Origin: Pleurotus djamor
Taxonomy: Eukaryota > Basidiomycota > Agaricomycetes > Agaricales > Pleurotaceae
DNA length: 64,000 nt
Direction of reading: 5' to 3'
Assembly (NCBI GenBank): GCA_029747585.1
Contig: JAPEVF010000036.1
Span: 62,001-126,000 of the forward strand
Shown here: one piece after another, positions 11,007 to 23,268 of the stretch
How the letters are laid out: the number at the start of each line of letters is the position of its first letter
Position numbering within the stretch: position 1 is the first letter of the stretch
Made by a program: the position numbers and the translations under genes
Notes under the pieces: generated by a model
Databases searched by the model: none
Seen by the model: the letters and a program-made list of their open reading frames with translations, nothing else
What the model was told of the DNA's origin: nothing

Positions 11007-12715
11007 TCAGAGCATGTTCAGAATTGCATCATATGCTGCCTTCGGCTGGTAGTTGCCATCAAATAGAAGTGGGCTGTCGACCGACCTCCATGAGTTCTAC
11101 CCGATGAAAACCATAAGTTCTCTATTTCTCTCAACATGGATGCCACTTACAGCATCGGAAACGCCCCAGCTGGTGATCGAAACACAAGCGGGAGTGTTCA
11201 AGCAAGCGGTGACAACTGTTGTGTAGTCAGTCACGGCAGCACCTGCGATATCGAGCTCGGTGATAGCAACATCGGTTCCTGCTGCAGCAAGCGCAGTAAG
11301 GGCAGCTTGAACACCACCGGCGCCCCCAGCCTGGTCAACTACAAGTCAGTCCACAACAAATAAAATGACGAACACACGTACACCGAGATGCATCTGAGTG
11401 CCAATCCCGTCGATGAGCTTTGCATTCGCATTCACACGTTGTACCAAGTTGACCAGGCCTGAAAAGGGTTTAAAATATTACTGTGTGGATATGGCGAAGG
11501 AGCTTGACCTTGGACTTTGGCATTGTTGGAGTCCAGATTGTAATCGTTGATATACAACCTAGAAGGTCAGGCTCGCGAAGAAGTGGGGATAGACGACACG
11601 AACTTCGCTGCCCTATCTGCATCTCTGGCTGCTTGGAAAGCGATGGAAACAAACGACTGAAAAGAGCGGTGAGTCTTGAGAGCGCTGAACACTAGTCATA
11701 ATCTTACTTCGCCCAGTATGTTGGAGAAAACGCTGGATCGAATGGTGCCATCTTCATTGAACATCTCACTGGAGAAGTCGATCAGTGACAGCCGGAGGAT
11801 ATAAGGAACCGAAGGACTTGACGACATCCCACTGGTCGATGGGGAATAGTCAATAATGGATGCTTTCATCCCTTCCGTAATGATCACGTACGGCTAAGAA
11901 AGCGCGGTGAGTGTTCTAGCCCCTCAGATGCATAACGAAGTGGGTAGCTTACCGTATAGTTGACCACTGTAGCGGCCTGCCACGTTGGAGATATGATTCT
12001 GGATAACAGATGTCTGTGTGCGATGGATGGGAGGCTTCCAGATGCAAGACCTTCATAAGGAAATCACCATACCAGAGTCGCTGCGTCATTGATCGACGAC
12101 ACCCAAGACGGCAGTTGTGAATGCCATACTGTCGGTTTCGTGTTGAATCAGTGACCTAACGATGGTTCCAAAAATGAATTTAGACGCACCGAGGGTATGA
12201 CCGCGTATTTGCTTGCCATTTGTTGTGGCCCAGTCCACGAGGGCATCCGATCCTGCGAAAGAAAAACTCCCTTGCGATGCTAGAATACATAAGCTTGAGT
12301 CGCTGCAACGATGCGAAGTCAAGAAGAAGACATCTTACCTTCAGTCGAATCCCACTTGCAGTACCTATGATTCAGTGGTGGTCCATCACAATGTGACTTA
12401 AACATAAGTACCTTCATCGAATTCTCGGGTGTTACGCCACCAAAATCAGATTGCAAGACAGCGGCGTTAGCTGGAGTGGACATAATCAAGTTATTATTGT
12501 GAGAGGAGTAGATACGCGACAAGAAGACTCGGCATACCAGGTATGCTCAGCGTGTTTGAATCTGCGGCTGCACCCCAGAAGACTTTACCATCACCTTTGA
12601 GGCCAGCATCGAGACTAGTTGCAGCGCGTTTGGGAGTAATTCTAGCGGGCACTGCTATCGAGTGACCAGAGGCGAGAGCAAGGACGATGAGAGGGAAGAA
12701 CGATGGGCTGAACAT
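11007..12715 (-). CDS. Secreted GH10 endo-1,4-beta-xylanase
   Basis: A retaining glycoside hydrolase that cleaves the xylan backbone outside the cell. The ATG at 12715 begins a signal peptide ([19 protein letters not shown]). Family blocks follow in order: [27 protein letters not shown] joined to [55 protein letters not shown] (acid/base Glu in VVNE, created by splicing out an intron at about 11761-11808), [33 protein letters not shown] (nucleophile Glu), [17 protein letters not shown], and [21 protein letters not shown] with a stop at 11007. Many short introns. It is a single-domain enzyme: there is no CBM1 at either end. The first possible upstream frame begins with TTG, so 12715 is the start. 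It is convergent with the CE4 gene, whose stop is about 100 bases away. Confidence 0.94.
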
Positions 12716-12795
12716 GAGGGCAAGGGCTAATCCGGGTGATGTCAACAGTGATGAGTTCTTGTGTCAGCTTTCATCTGTCTCGAAGCTCTCGTTGA

Positions 12796-12802
12796 ATTTA
12801 TA
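12796..12802 (-). promoter_or_regulatory. Probable TATA box of GH10 xylanase
   Basis: TATAAAT on the minus strand, about 80 bases upstream of the xylanase ATG. Supported by motif and spacing only. Confidence 0.45.
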
Positions 12803-13899
12803 CGCAGTCAAGGATAAATTTCGACGGAGAAACGGTCTCAGAAGCAGTAGAGAAGTCCATTGCCGAAGTGGCAGAAGATATGCACCTACTCCAACTCGTG
12901 CATTCGCTCCACAAATTAGAAGGGTCGCATAGGTACTCATCAAAAGTCCTTCCATGGTGGCCACCGGGTGTATTGGAGTCCGCGAAGGCAACGCAGATAG
13001 TGGAGCTTTGGAGTGTCGGAACGAGAGAGCGGAGGGGTATATTTCCTGCCCGTAAATGAGCTTCGTCAGTGCTCGGTATTAGAATTCCCGAGTACTAGAG
13101 CGATGCGACTTTCGGAGATTGTTCGCAGGATGGCAAGCTACAAACAGATCGACGCGTGTGGTAGCCACTGTGGACCACGCCGCAACTAGGCCGCAGACTC
13201 CACACGGTTCCCAGACCGATGTACCCAAAGAGAACGAGGTTACTGAGGAATTTGTTTGGGTGTGAGCACAGACAGACAGTTCGTTTTGTGGTGCTAGTCT
13301 TCGATTTCACGAACTTTGGACGACGATCAGGAACTTGGGTTGAAGCAAGCCTGAAGTTCAGCAGCTTAGAGTAGAGGTTGAAGCGATCAAGAAGCGATGT
13401 CGGATGAACCACTACTAGACGCCCATCGAGTGCTAGTCAGGAGTCAGATCAGGAGAGCAGGAGAGGTTCTCCGTGAAACCACCTCGAGAGTAAACATTGA
13501 ATTCACCCTAGTCAGAAATACAGCCAGGACACGATAGAAAGCTTACTGAATAGGCCCTCTGACGCGAGGTCTGTATTCGTCGAGCAACGCGGCTTGATCT
13601 TCAGGACCATTACTTATGTGAATATCGAAGGGGAAAGGATTGGGTTGTGCCAATGCTTACTTGTGATCAAATTGACTGCGTGGCTGCACAAGTCGCTGGA
13701 TCCCTAGCTTTGCATTCCACATCCTAATGATGAACAGGGGTTGAACTTAGTGCGTTCAGGGCTGCGCGATGGTTCAGAAGGCATGATGTCATCTTATAAT
13801 TGTCCGGTTACTTCCCAGTTGATATAGGGCGACATCACAGTTTATTCGGGATATCTGTACACTTGAACCCAGATGTTTTTAGCCTAGCATTTTATGTAG
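12803..13899. other. Intergenic between xylanase and AA9 LPMO
   Basis: About 1.1 kb upstream of the xylanase and downstream of the LPMO. A minus-strand frame at 13095-13412 has no family similarity that I can see. No repeat, tRNA or transposon feature was recognised. It probably holds the xylanase promoter. Confidence 0.45.
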
Positions 13900-14843
13900 T
13901 TATCCTCTCCATGGGCGAGGGCCAGGAACCTAAGGAGACTCATTTAGTCCGAAGAAACCATCAAAGGATTATGGGAAGGACGAACAGTGTAAGAGGTAGG
14001 AGTGGGGTAGTAGATGTTGACAGTGAGGCCGGGATCTTGATAGATAATGAGCAAGCTGCTAGAGATATCAGGAAGGAAGCTAGGACTTACCGCTCGCAGA
14101 GACGTATCCCGGGATAGAGACTTTAGCAGGGTTACCGCTTCCTCCACCAGTAATATTAATCTGAGCGCATGAAATGTACCATTGCGGGGCACCGGCGACG
14201 TGGAGACCGATTTGTTCAATGCGAACAAGGTACTGGAGGTAAGAAGGATCAGGAAGCGCTCGACACTGAGTGGAGATACACTGACCTCTCCGGATGGGGT
14301 GGCACTGGGAATGGTGGTAGTCAATTGGCTGACGCCTTCAGCAGTAAATTTGAACGGGTTGAAGTTGGCGCCAAATTCGGCGATCTGGTAGAAAGTATGT
14401 CAGAAATTGATCACTGGATGGGCAATATGCTTAGGTTTGGATCTACCTTGAACCAGTTGGCACCACTTCCATCCCAGCTAGCAACTGATCCGGGAGCCTT
14501 TCCAAGGTAGATAGCAGCGGGGCCAGCGTGGTAGATGGTGTTGTCCAAGATGAAGCCGATGGTGCTACCGGCGGCAACGTTGACGGTGGCACTGGCGGGG
14601 GATGGACTGACATTGCAGCGCAAGTTGTTGGAGGTAGCGGATTCAACGGGAGAGTTGTTGATTGGCTGGCGGACAGCCGCGGAAGAAGTGGTTCCACCGG
14701 CAATGAGCGTAGACCAGATGTCTAAGATGGACATAGAACTGTTAGCGGAATTGTGGAGCATAAACGAGCGGGATGTACTGACAATGTGCCGAGCAGCTCT
14801 GAGCCGCTGCGACGATGAAAAGACCAAGAGCAGAGAACTTCAT
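13900..14843 (-). CDS. AA9 lytic polysaccharide monooxygenase
   Basis: A copper-dependent secreted enzyme that oxidatively cleaves cellulose or hemicellulose. The ATG at 14843 starts a signal peptide ([19 protein letters not shown]) followed directly by His. Splicing to the acceptor CTTAG gives the mature N-terminus [11 protein letters not shown], i.e. the His1 of the copper histidine brace. Then come the Cys in [33 protein letters not shown] (second copper His), [45 protein letters not shown] (axial Tyr before Cys), [21 protein letters not shown], and [17 protein letters not shown]. The open frame continues past SYT, but removing an intron starting GTTCGT gives the family-typical end VPGPRPWRG and a stop at 13900. 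No CBM1 or C-terminal extension. C1/C4 regioselectivity cannot be told from this. Confidence 0.93.
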
Positions 14844-14920
14844 TTCGAAGAGGCTTTGTTTGAAAGGTAGGAGTTGAGAGAGGGCCCAGCTTGGGTTTCC
14901 AAAGGTGTATGTAACGCAGG

Positions 14921-14927
14921 ATTTATA
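14921..14927 (-). promoter_or_regulatory. Probable TATA box of AA9 LPMO
   Basis: TATAAAT on the minus strand, about 80 bases upstream of the LPMO ATG, the same spacing as in the xylanase gene. Confidence 0.45.
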
Positions 14928-16715
14928 CCTCTTCGCTAGAATGATACATCCATCAGACGAGCCTTGGCCATACATACAAGAGGTTGAGAGCGACGCTAGC
15001 CCTCGTGCTCAGCACGGAAAAACGAGGGCAGACGATGAAATCATTGACATCCCGGGCCTTGGCGTACAACAAAGGGAGCCAATCCACCGACGACCTCCGT
15101 GGAAAGTCAATGATTCCTACATCGGGACGTGTCTCAGCTAGAGCTGAGCAATTTTCCATTGGATCATATGGCGCAATTCACTCGTTCTTGAAAAAGCCTC
15201 CGGGACGCGTGTCCAGTGTCCATGTTAGTTAATCTCTTGAGCCCTTTGACCGCAGAAGAAGCGGGTGTGAATGTTCGTACTACGCGAGGACTGATTAACG
15301 CAACGCCGAACGTTGAGGATGACTGTGGAGCGGATCTATTTCGGTTGTGGGGAACGGGTATTGCTAGGAAAAACAGAGACTTGTTCATTCTTGGCTGCAT
15401 GGAGTCGCGCACTTCCACTGGCCAAGGCAAACTATGATAAGAATCCCTACGCATCGTGCGGATTTAACGAAAGACATTGGGTCCGACAGAAAAGAAGAGT
15501 ACACACTATTGTTGATGACTGAGTCGCGCGAACGGACCAAGTACATAGCGCGAAACGAATACAATGAGACATGCCATGCCTAAACACAACGCAGCGTTCT
15601 CGGGTGATGGTCCGGTGGGGTAGCTCTGGGGATATCGCTTAACTTAGGAGTTCGAATACAGTAAAGACCTGGAGAAGGGCGAGCGCCAGCGATGACGAGT
15701 ACCAGTCCAAAGAAATGAGAAGCACACTTGCAAGAGGTTAGGCGGAAACTGCCAAGTGCGAAATCATGCTTGAGAAAGGGGCACCAAAGATAGGAGCTTG
15801 AGGTCAGGAGAGAAGAATTGCGTGTCTCTCGAGGAGCTCATTCAAGCATCGTACCAACCTGAGGTTCACCGACCCTTTTGTTTTCTCCCGTGGTTTTGAT
15901 GTACGTCTTCGGGCCCATTGGCCGCAGGGCGAAGACAATCACACCGAAGCCATTACCACTTCCTTGGTAGCACCGTTGTCGAAAACTCCTAGCGAGAGCT
16001 GCTCCATATGAGTTCGGGCGACTAATTATCGGAAGGTCTGAGTCTCCACTAGTACAGCCGCGAATGAATGAACCCTCAGGACTACCCCATGCGTCTGCTA
16101 TTTAGTCCCACTTAGATACTTAGCTGGGCGAATGGCGTGATCATGTGTGGGTCGCCTGAGGCTTGGAATGAACCGGTCGACGACTCCAGAAGAGCGAAAG
16201 GAATTTATCTTACCGCGAGGTCACCCCAGTGTGTGCCACCTTTCGCGGGTCGTTGAGGGTATCGGAGCGACTTGCATTCTGAGGGTGATAACGATGTGGA
16301 TATAGATGCAAGATGTAAAACAATATTACAGTATGGACGTTGTGATGTAGACTCTGGATAACACAAGAATGCATGCGATACTTGCTACATAATGATGACG
16401 AAAACGAGGATTCCATTGTAAGCATAGCACAACGAAAGTGCTAGACTAGAAAGCGGAGATTAACGCAAAAACGAAAGAGCCCGAGACAAAGCATAAGCAA
16501 AGCAAGAAAGTGAGTAAGCAAATACGAAGAGCCAAGTCATTCTAATCCGAAAGCATGGGATAGCTCTAACATGGTAAGATGTGCTGGAATGTCAAGAACG
16601 AATAGGGAAGCAAATGGAAAGTTCATGGTCGTGACAGGTTGAAATATACGTCATGAAATAGGTCGTTTAGGTGCCACGAGTTCGAAGGATGGTGAAAGGG
16701 GAAGAACGATGGGAT
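14928..16715. other. Intergenic, no gene recognised
   Basis: About 1.8 kb between the LPMO promoter and the 3' end of the fork-head gene. Several short frames were inspected (for example 14953-15159 minus, 15164-15454 minus and 16210-16425 minus). None shows a domain, signal peptide or a splice series that joins into a coherent protein. An A-rich stretch at 16440-16560 may belong to the fork-head 3' UTR. Confidence 0.45.
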
Positions 16716-18639
<1,924 letters not shown>

Positions 18640-21280
18640 TGGCTAATATACCATGGTGAGAAGGCAAGAAAGAAAAATTACGCAATGGTAAAATGCATGG
18701 CATCGGGGAACGTGTTGGGTTTAGTTCATCCCAGTGGCACAGGGTGAAAGGTGTCGATCGACCAGGAGGGGTGAGGGACGGAGCCGTCGGCATATTGCAG
18801 GAATTAGGTTTGTGCCGGGGAAGTCNAATAGGAAAGAGGCATTGGGTCAGCATGTGAACATGTCGCAACGAGGCGCGAGAATAGAAAAGGCTCACGGGAA
18901 GGTGACTAGNTGCACGGGCCAAGATTGATTGANAGCTTATTTGGGAGGCGTGACGGGGCGTGACTCGTGAAAGGTNCTTGGGTGGTCGTCGAGCAGGAAT
19001 CGCNAAAGAGTCGCGAAAAAGTGGGCGAAGTTCGATGGAGGGATCTGATTCTGAGCCAGTGAAAAGAGGTCCTTGTGGGGGACATGGCTCATCTCTGGCT
19101 GTCCTTTTATCATGGAGGAAGGCGATGTGACTGTGTGGGTGCTGTCACTCTGCAAAATTGCCATAGTCAGTAAATTTGCGCAAGTGGTCGACCATGTTCA
19201 AAACCAATCCATCTGGTGGATTGGTCCCGCTTCAGGTAAAACCCTGGGAAACCTCGGCCAGCCCTCCTCCGACCTGCTGACTCAGCATAAAATTCCTTCA
19301 AAAGGGAATTTTCAATGAAACGCAAGCGATGTTGGTCCAACCCAACCCAGCATGGGAATTTCTAGGATTGGGGCGGATGCNGGTCCTCTATTTGGCTAGC
19401 CGAGCCGCCATGCGTCCAGCGTCNCGCTGCTCCCTCCCCGCCAGACTCGTCGCTTCACCACCTTNATCTTCACAAGGATTTTCCTCCACGCTTCGATGCC
19501 ACGTTGTTGTAGGTTGTCGACAGATCCTCACCACGGGACCCTCAGTGCCCCCACAATGATGCTAGGGAGAAAGTGCGCATTCAGTAGCCCTCAGATCGGG
19601 AACTTGACTGAAGCCAGAGACCAGCTGGAAAATCACGGCGCCCACCGACGCCCACAAATTTCCTTTTGCGGGGCTGGTGGCGTATATCCGTTAAATCCGA
19701 GCATAGCCACCCTCCTGAGTTTCGGGTTATCGAGATGCGACAGATGNNACCATCGAAGCCCCCGCCATTGTTGAGCGTCGGGGCGATCAACTGATGATAG
19801 AAGTAGCTGTGCGACACACTGCAATTCAGCTGCTACTTAGGATGCACGATAGCTACTGATACCTGGACCCACCCAAACAAGCTAGCGGTAGCATCATCCC
19901 TTTCTGTCCTTTTGTTCAGCTTTTGGTCATATTGTTCAACTTCAAGCTCCTTGCATCACGTAGCTGCGATACGACGCATCGTATGAGCCCACTTCAGAAG
20001 TTGTTGACCCCATAAAGCCTCTTGCCAAGCCATCTTCGCCGCGTGATATGGTCATAGTAACTTACTTCTCACTTCCACTCCGATGAAATCGCCCAGCCAT
20101 GCTCGGAGAGACTGTCACGCTCGTTTCCAATAGGCCCGGAGACATTGCATCCGTAGCGTCTTNAAATATGGAATGATGGCTGCACACCCACANNAGTAAA
20201 CGTNAACTANCTACTTGTGTATCGGACATGCAAGAAGCTACTGATGGTTGATGGAGGGAGCATCCTCGTCGCTGTAACCTTCCCTTCCGTGTCATATGAA
20301 TGGCACCTCGGTCTTCGATGCTCCAAGCTCAAGGCCATCCACTTTCACATCCTTTNGCNAGTTCCGCCATAGAATTTCTTGGCACTGCAAACTTTGGAAT
20401 AGATTTCTCATGCCCNNAGCCAAGCGTGGGCTNNCCNGCNTGACNAGTAGCTACTTTAGCTGCATNGTNNCAATTGGGGGCACCCAGAAGAATGTCTCGC
20501 GCNCNCATCGCCACCGAGAGCCACCAACATCACAGGCCNAGCCTCATGNATCCANTCGCTTGGCCGGAGAGGNCTGNAGNAGNGAAGTGGAAGGAAGCCN
20601 AGCCTTTGCCTTGGCGCATGATGTCGTGTCAAAACATTGATACGAGTGCNCNAGANCAAAGAGTGCGTTCCAATGCACCGTTGCCTACTCTCGNTGCTNG
20701 CTTTGAATCATCGCCGATAGCANCGATGATGCGAAGTATGCGAAATCGGCGTCTACGGACATGATCAAACGGCGTGACGATAACCAATAACNCGGTAAGT
20801 TTACAATGCGCTCGTCAGTGACCACGAGCGCACGCTCAATNCAGCTGTAAATCTTTCGGCTCGAAGCGAGANGCAANTTGTCTGNCNGTCAGTTAGNGCA
20901 GCNTGTCCCAGGCTCTGGCTTAGAGTTCAGAGCCGCGGAGTCGTGTTTCGCCCGATGGTGTCTGCGGNTTTAGAGGATTAACGCCGCATTGAGGGTANNN
21001 CGCCTACAAAGGGACTCCGTAGCCATTAAATCTCTCATCATCGAGATACGGCCACGTGAAACGGGTAAACCTCTAACATGTCAAGAGTNGTGAGTGAGTG
21101 AACAAAGTCTTCGAGANGTAAGNTAGAAATCNACCTTNGATTTCGAGCTCAGCGCAGGCTCGTGTAAGAAGGCCAAGGTTCGAGACTCCCNTGTCATAGA
21201 AAGAGATGAGAAGAACGATCCCATTGTNAACTTTAAAATCNACAGGTAACGTAGCAGTGACAGNTGACGATCTAGATAAG
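18640..21280. other. Intergenic with many ambiguous bases
   Basis: About 2.6 kb upstream of the fork-head gene and downstream of THG1. Dozens of single N bases lie between 18826 and 21280. Short frames on both strands (for example 18541-18922, 19496-19774, 20296-20640) contain no recognisable family. The fork-head promoter and 5' UTR should be here. Nothing else can be supported. Confidence 0.4.
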
Positions 21281-22435
21281 TCACTCCGAGAGNAGATGTG
21301 GCCGAGCATCCCAGAAGGCATCTTGNATGATATCACAATGAAGGAGGTTAATTTTGGTTTGGGGTTTTCCTTTCTTCTTGGGTAATTTCTTTACCATCTG
21401 AGGCTTCTCAGACGCACCCTGCGATTGAGGTTCCTGGGCATCGGGATCAACAAGATCAGCGGGGACGGCAGGAGTAATCGGAGCCGGCGGTTCAGGCGAG
21501 GTGGAGTCATGAGGCTAGGCGTGTAAGTGAGATAATAGATCGAATACACAGTGAGAAGCAGGCACGTACCACGTCTCGNACCAGGATACTTCCTTTTCTG
21601 AACCGAGGATCGAGGTCGTTGTAATTGATTCCAAAGCGCGAATGNAACATCTCNTGCTTCTGACTTGATACCGTGCCCTGATNGACNTCAGTCATTTNGA
21701 CGNCATGAATAGATNGNAGGGANGTACTCGTAGNGTAGCATGGGCATCTGTNGTCGACTGTCCNCCTTGNTGCACGAGTGCCCAGAAGATNGTGTTATAT
21801 AAGTTATTGATATGTGCTAAAAATAGATCACNGATGAGGTCTTGCGAGGGAAAAAACGANNGGTAACTGACTGTCNGCNTGCCTCCATGAAAAGTAGTCC
21901 CGAATTTCCTTCTGNCNAGGGTATACCACAATCCTACCATCAAACGATGGAGGATANAGCATTTTCGTATCCGGAAAATATTCNTTCCAATGATACACAT
22001 AGCANGAAGTGAAATAGGANGTCAGCGTGCTGCATATNTTGCTGGAGCGNCGNTTGTACAAGGACGTAGATTTCCGAAGGAGAAAGCTGACGCGTCTCGC
22101 TTCAGTAACTCATGCGGACAAAATGGATCGTCGATGCATACCTATATTCGTCTGATTCACCAAAAGCAAGCAGAATATCTTTGTACTCAGTCATGACATC
22201 GCGTGCAGCCCGATCCATGAGNTCCAAAGCCCTGACATCGTTGGGCTTNNTGAACTCGTGTTCTGTGGAAAATCTACCTCAGTATTGGGTCGATGCTGCT
22301 GGATGCATTGAGGGTAGATCATATTCCGCACCGATGGAATGAATGACCGTCGAGCCGGAACATAAGGAAGGTCCCGGGTAGCAAAGGATCTGGAAGTTCA
22401 AAGTTTTTCACGTAGGCATACTTGCTCCCAGCCAT
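21281..22435 (-). CDS. THG1: tRNA-His guanylyltransferase
   Basis: Adds the essential extra G at position -1 of histidine tRNA, by a 3'-5' polymerase-like reaction. The ATG at 22435 begins MAGSKYAYVKNFELPDPLLP, then FLMFRLDGHSFHR (the metal-binding RxDGxxFH motif). Later exons give the counterparts of the family blocks FPDTKMxYPPSFDGR, VYP, KEIRDYFSWRxxDS, HINNLYNxIFWAL, FGINYNDLDPRFRKGSI and LxRD. The C-terminus reads LLHCDII, DAFWDARPHLLSE and stops at 21281. About five introns. Odd: between the RKGS block and the terminal CDII block sits a long insert rich in Pro, Ala and Lys (about 21320-21510, ending KKLPKKKGKPQTK), longer than in yeast or human Thg1 as I know them. Several N bases fall in conserved codons. 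Confidence 0.9.
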
Positions 22436-22522
22436 GATGAGGACCAGATGCAATGAGGAAGATGGTGGTGATGGACGGACGGTTCAAAAGGGCGCTTGTC
22501 GGTAAGCGCCAATTCTTTCCCA

Positions 22523-22540
22523 NNNNNNNNNNNNNNNNNN
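22523..22540. other. Assembly gap (run of 18 N)
   Basis: A run of 18 N followed by another N at 22542, in the intergenic region between THG1 and the divergent RING gene. It is a sequence gap of unknown true length, not a biological feature. Confidence 0.95.
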
Positions 22541-23268
22541 ANGAACAGCTGCCGCCTCTTCNTTGTTGGCTAGGTGAGTATATCCAAACGCGCTGCGTNT
22601 TTATCGTTTTTGTCCTCTGTACTCACTTCACGTTTAGAAATTTGTTGGGGTCTTGACCTCGTCTCGCGCCTTGCATGCACCGATCCCAACCCCGACACAC
22701 GTTTGTAACTTTGTTGCCACCGTTCAGTTCAGGAAAGCAAAGAACTNGAACACTCGAGGTCTCTCAAGGGATCTATGTGGCGCATACAAATATGTGTATT
22801 CTAAGAGAGAGGGCACAGTATCGAATGAGATGACCAATGCAAAGGTGCGTAGATTCGATTCGAATTATTCGATACTCCTTCCNAAAAAATTGATTTCTTC
22901 TGCTGATAGGATAATCTCATCGTGGATGACGCTCTTCCTGAGCCTATTCGAAACGATGACGACGACGATAGATTGTCAGATATCACTGTTGTTGCCTCAG
23001 ACGTTATCGGCGCTGCAATGAATGAGTGCGATGGTGCAAACTCAATGCGGCCTACCCCTTCCCAGNCGTTACCAGCGGCCCAAGGAAACAAGAGCGCACG
23101 GCGCAACTGGATGAGATTCTTTCATAGAGATGGAGTATGGCTTCATTGGTTGTTTTGGTCNTGTTTTTACTCAACGTTGAACTTGTNGGACTNTAGGCCG
23201 GGACTTCCTCTCAATCCCAATCCAACGCTCCCGACTCTCTACGAAACCAAGGATCAAACCCCTCACAG

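Noticed and set aside
13944..14000. Non-canonical C-terminus of the LPMO in the unspliced frame
   Set aside because: An intron with GTTCGT donor and CCTTAG acceptor leads to VPGPRPWRG, the usual AA9 end.
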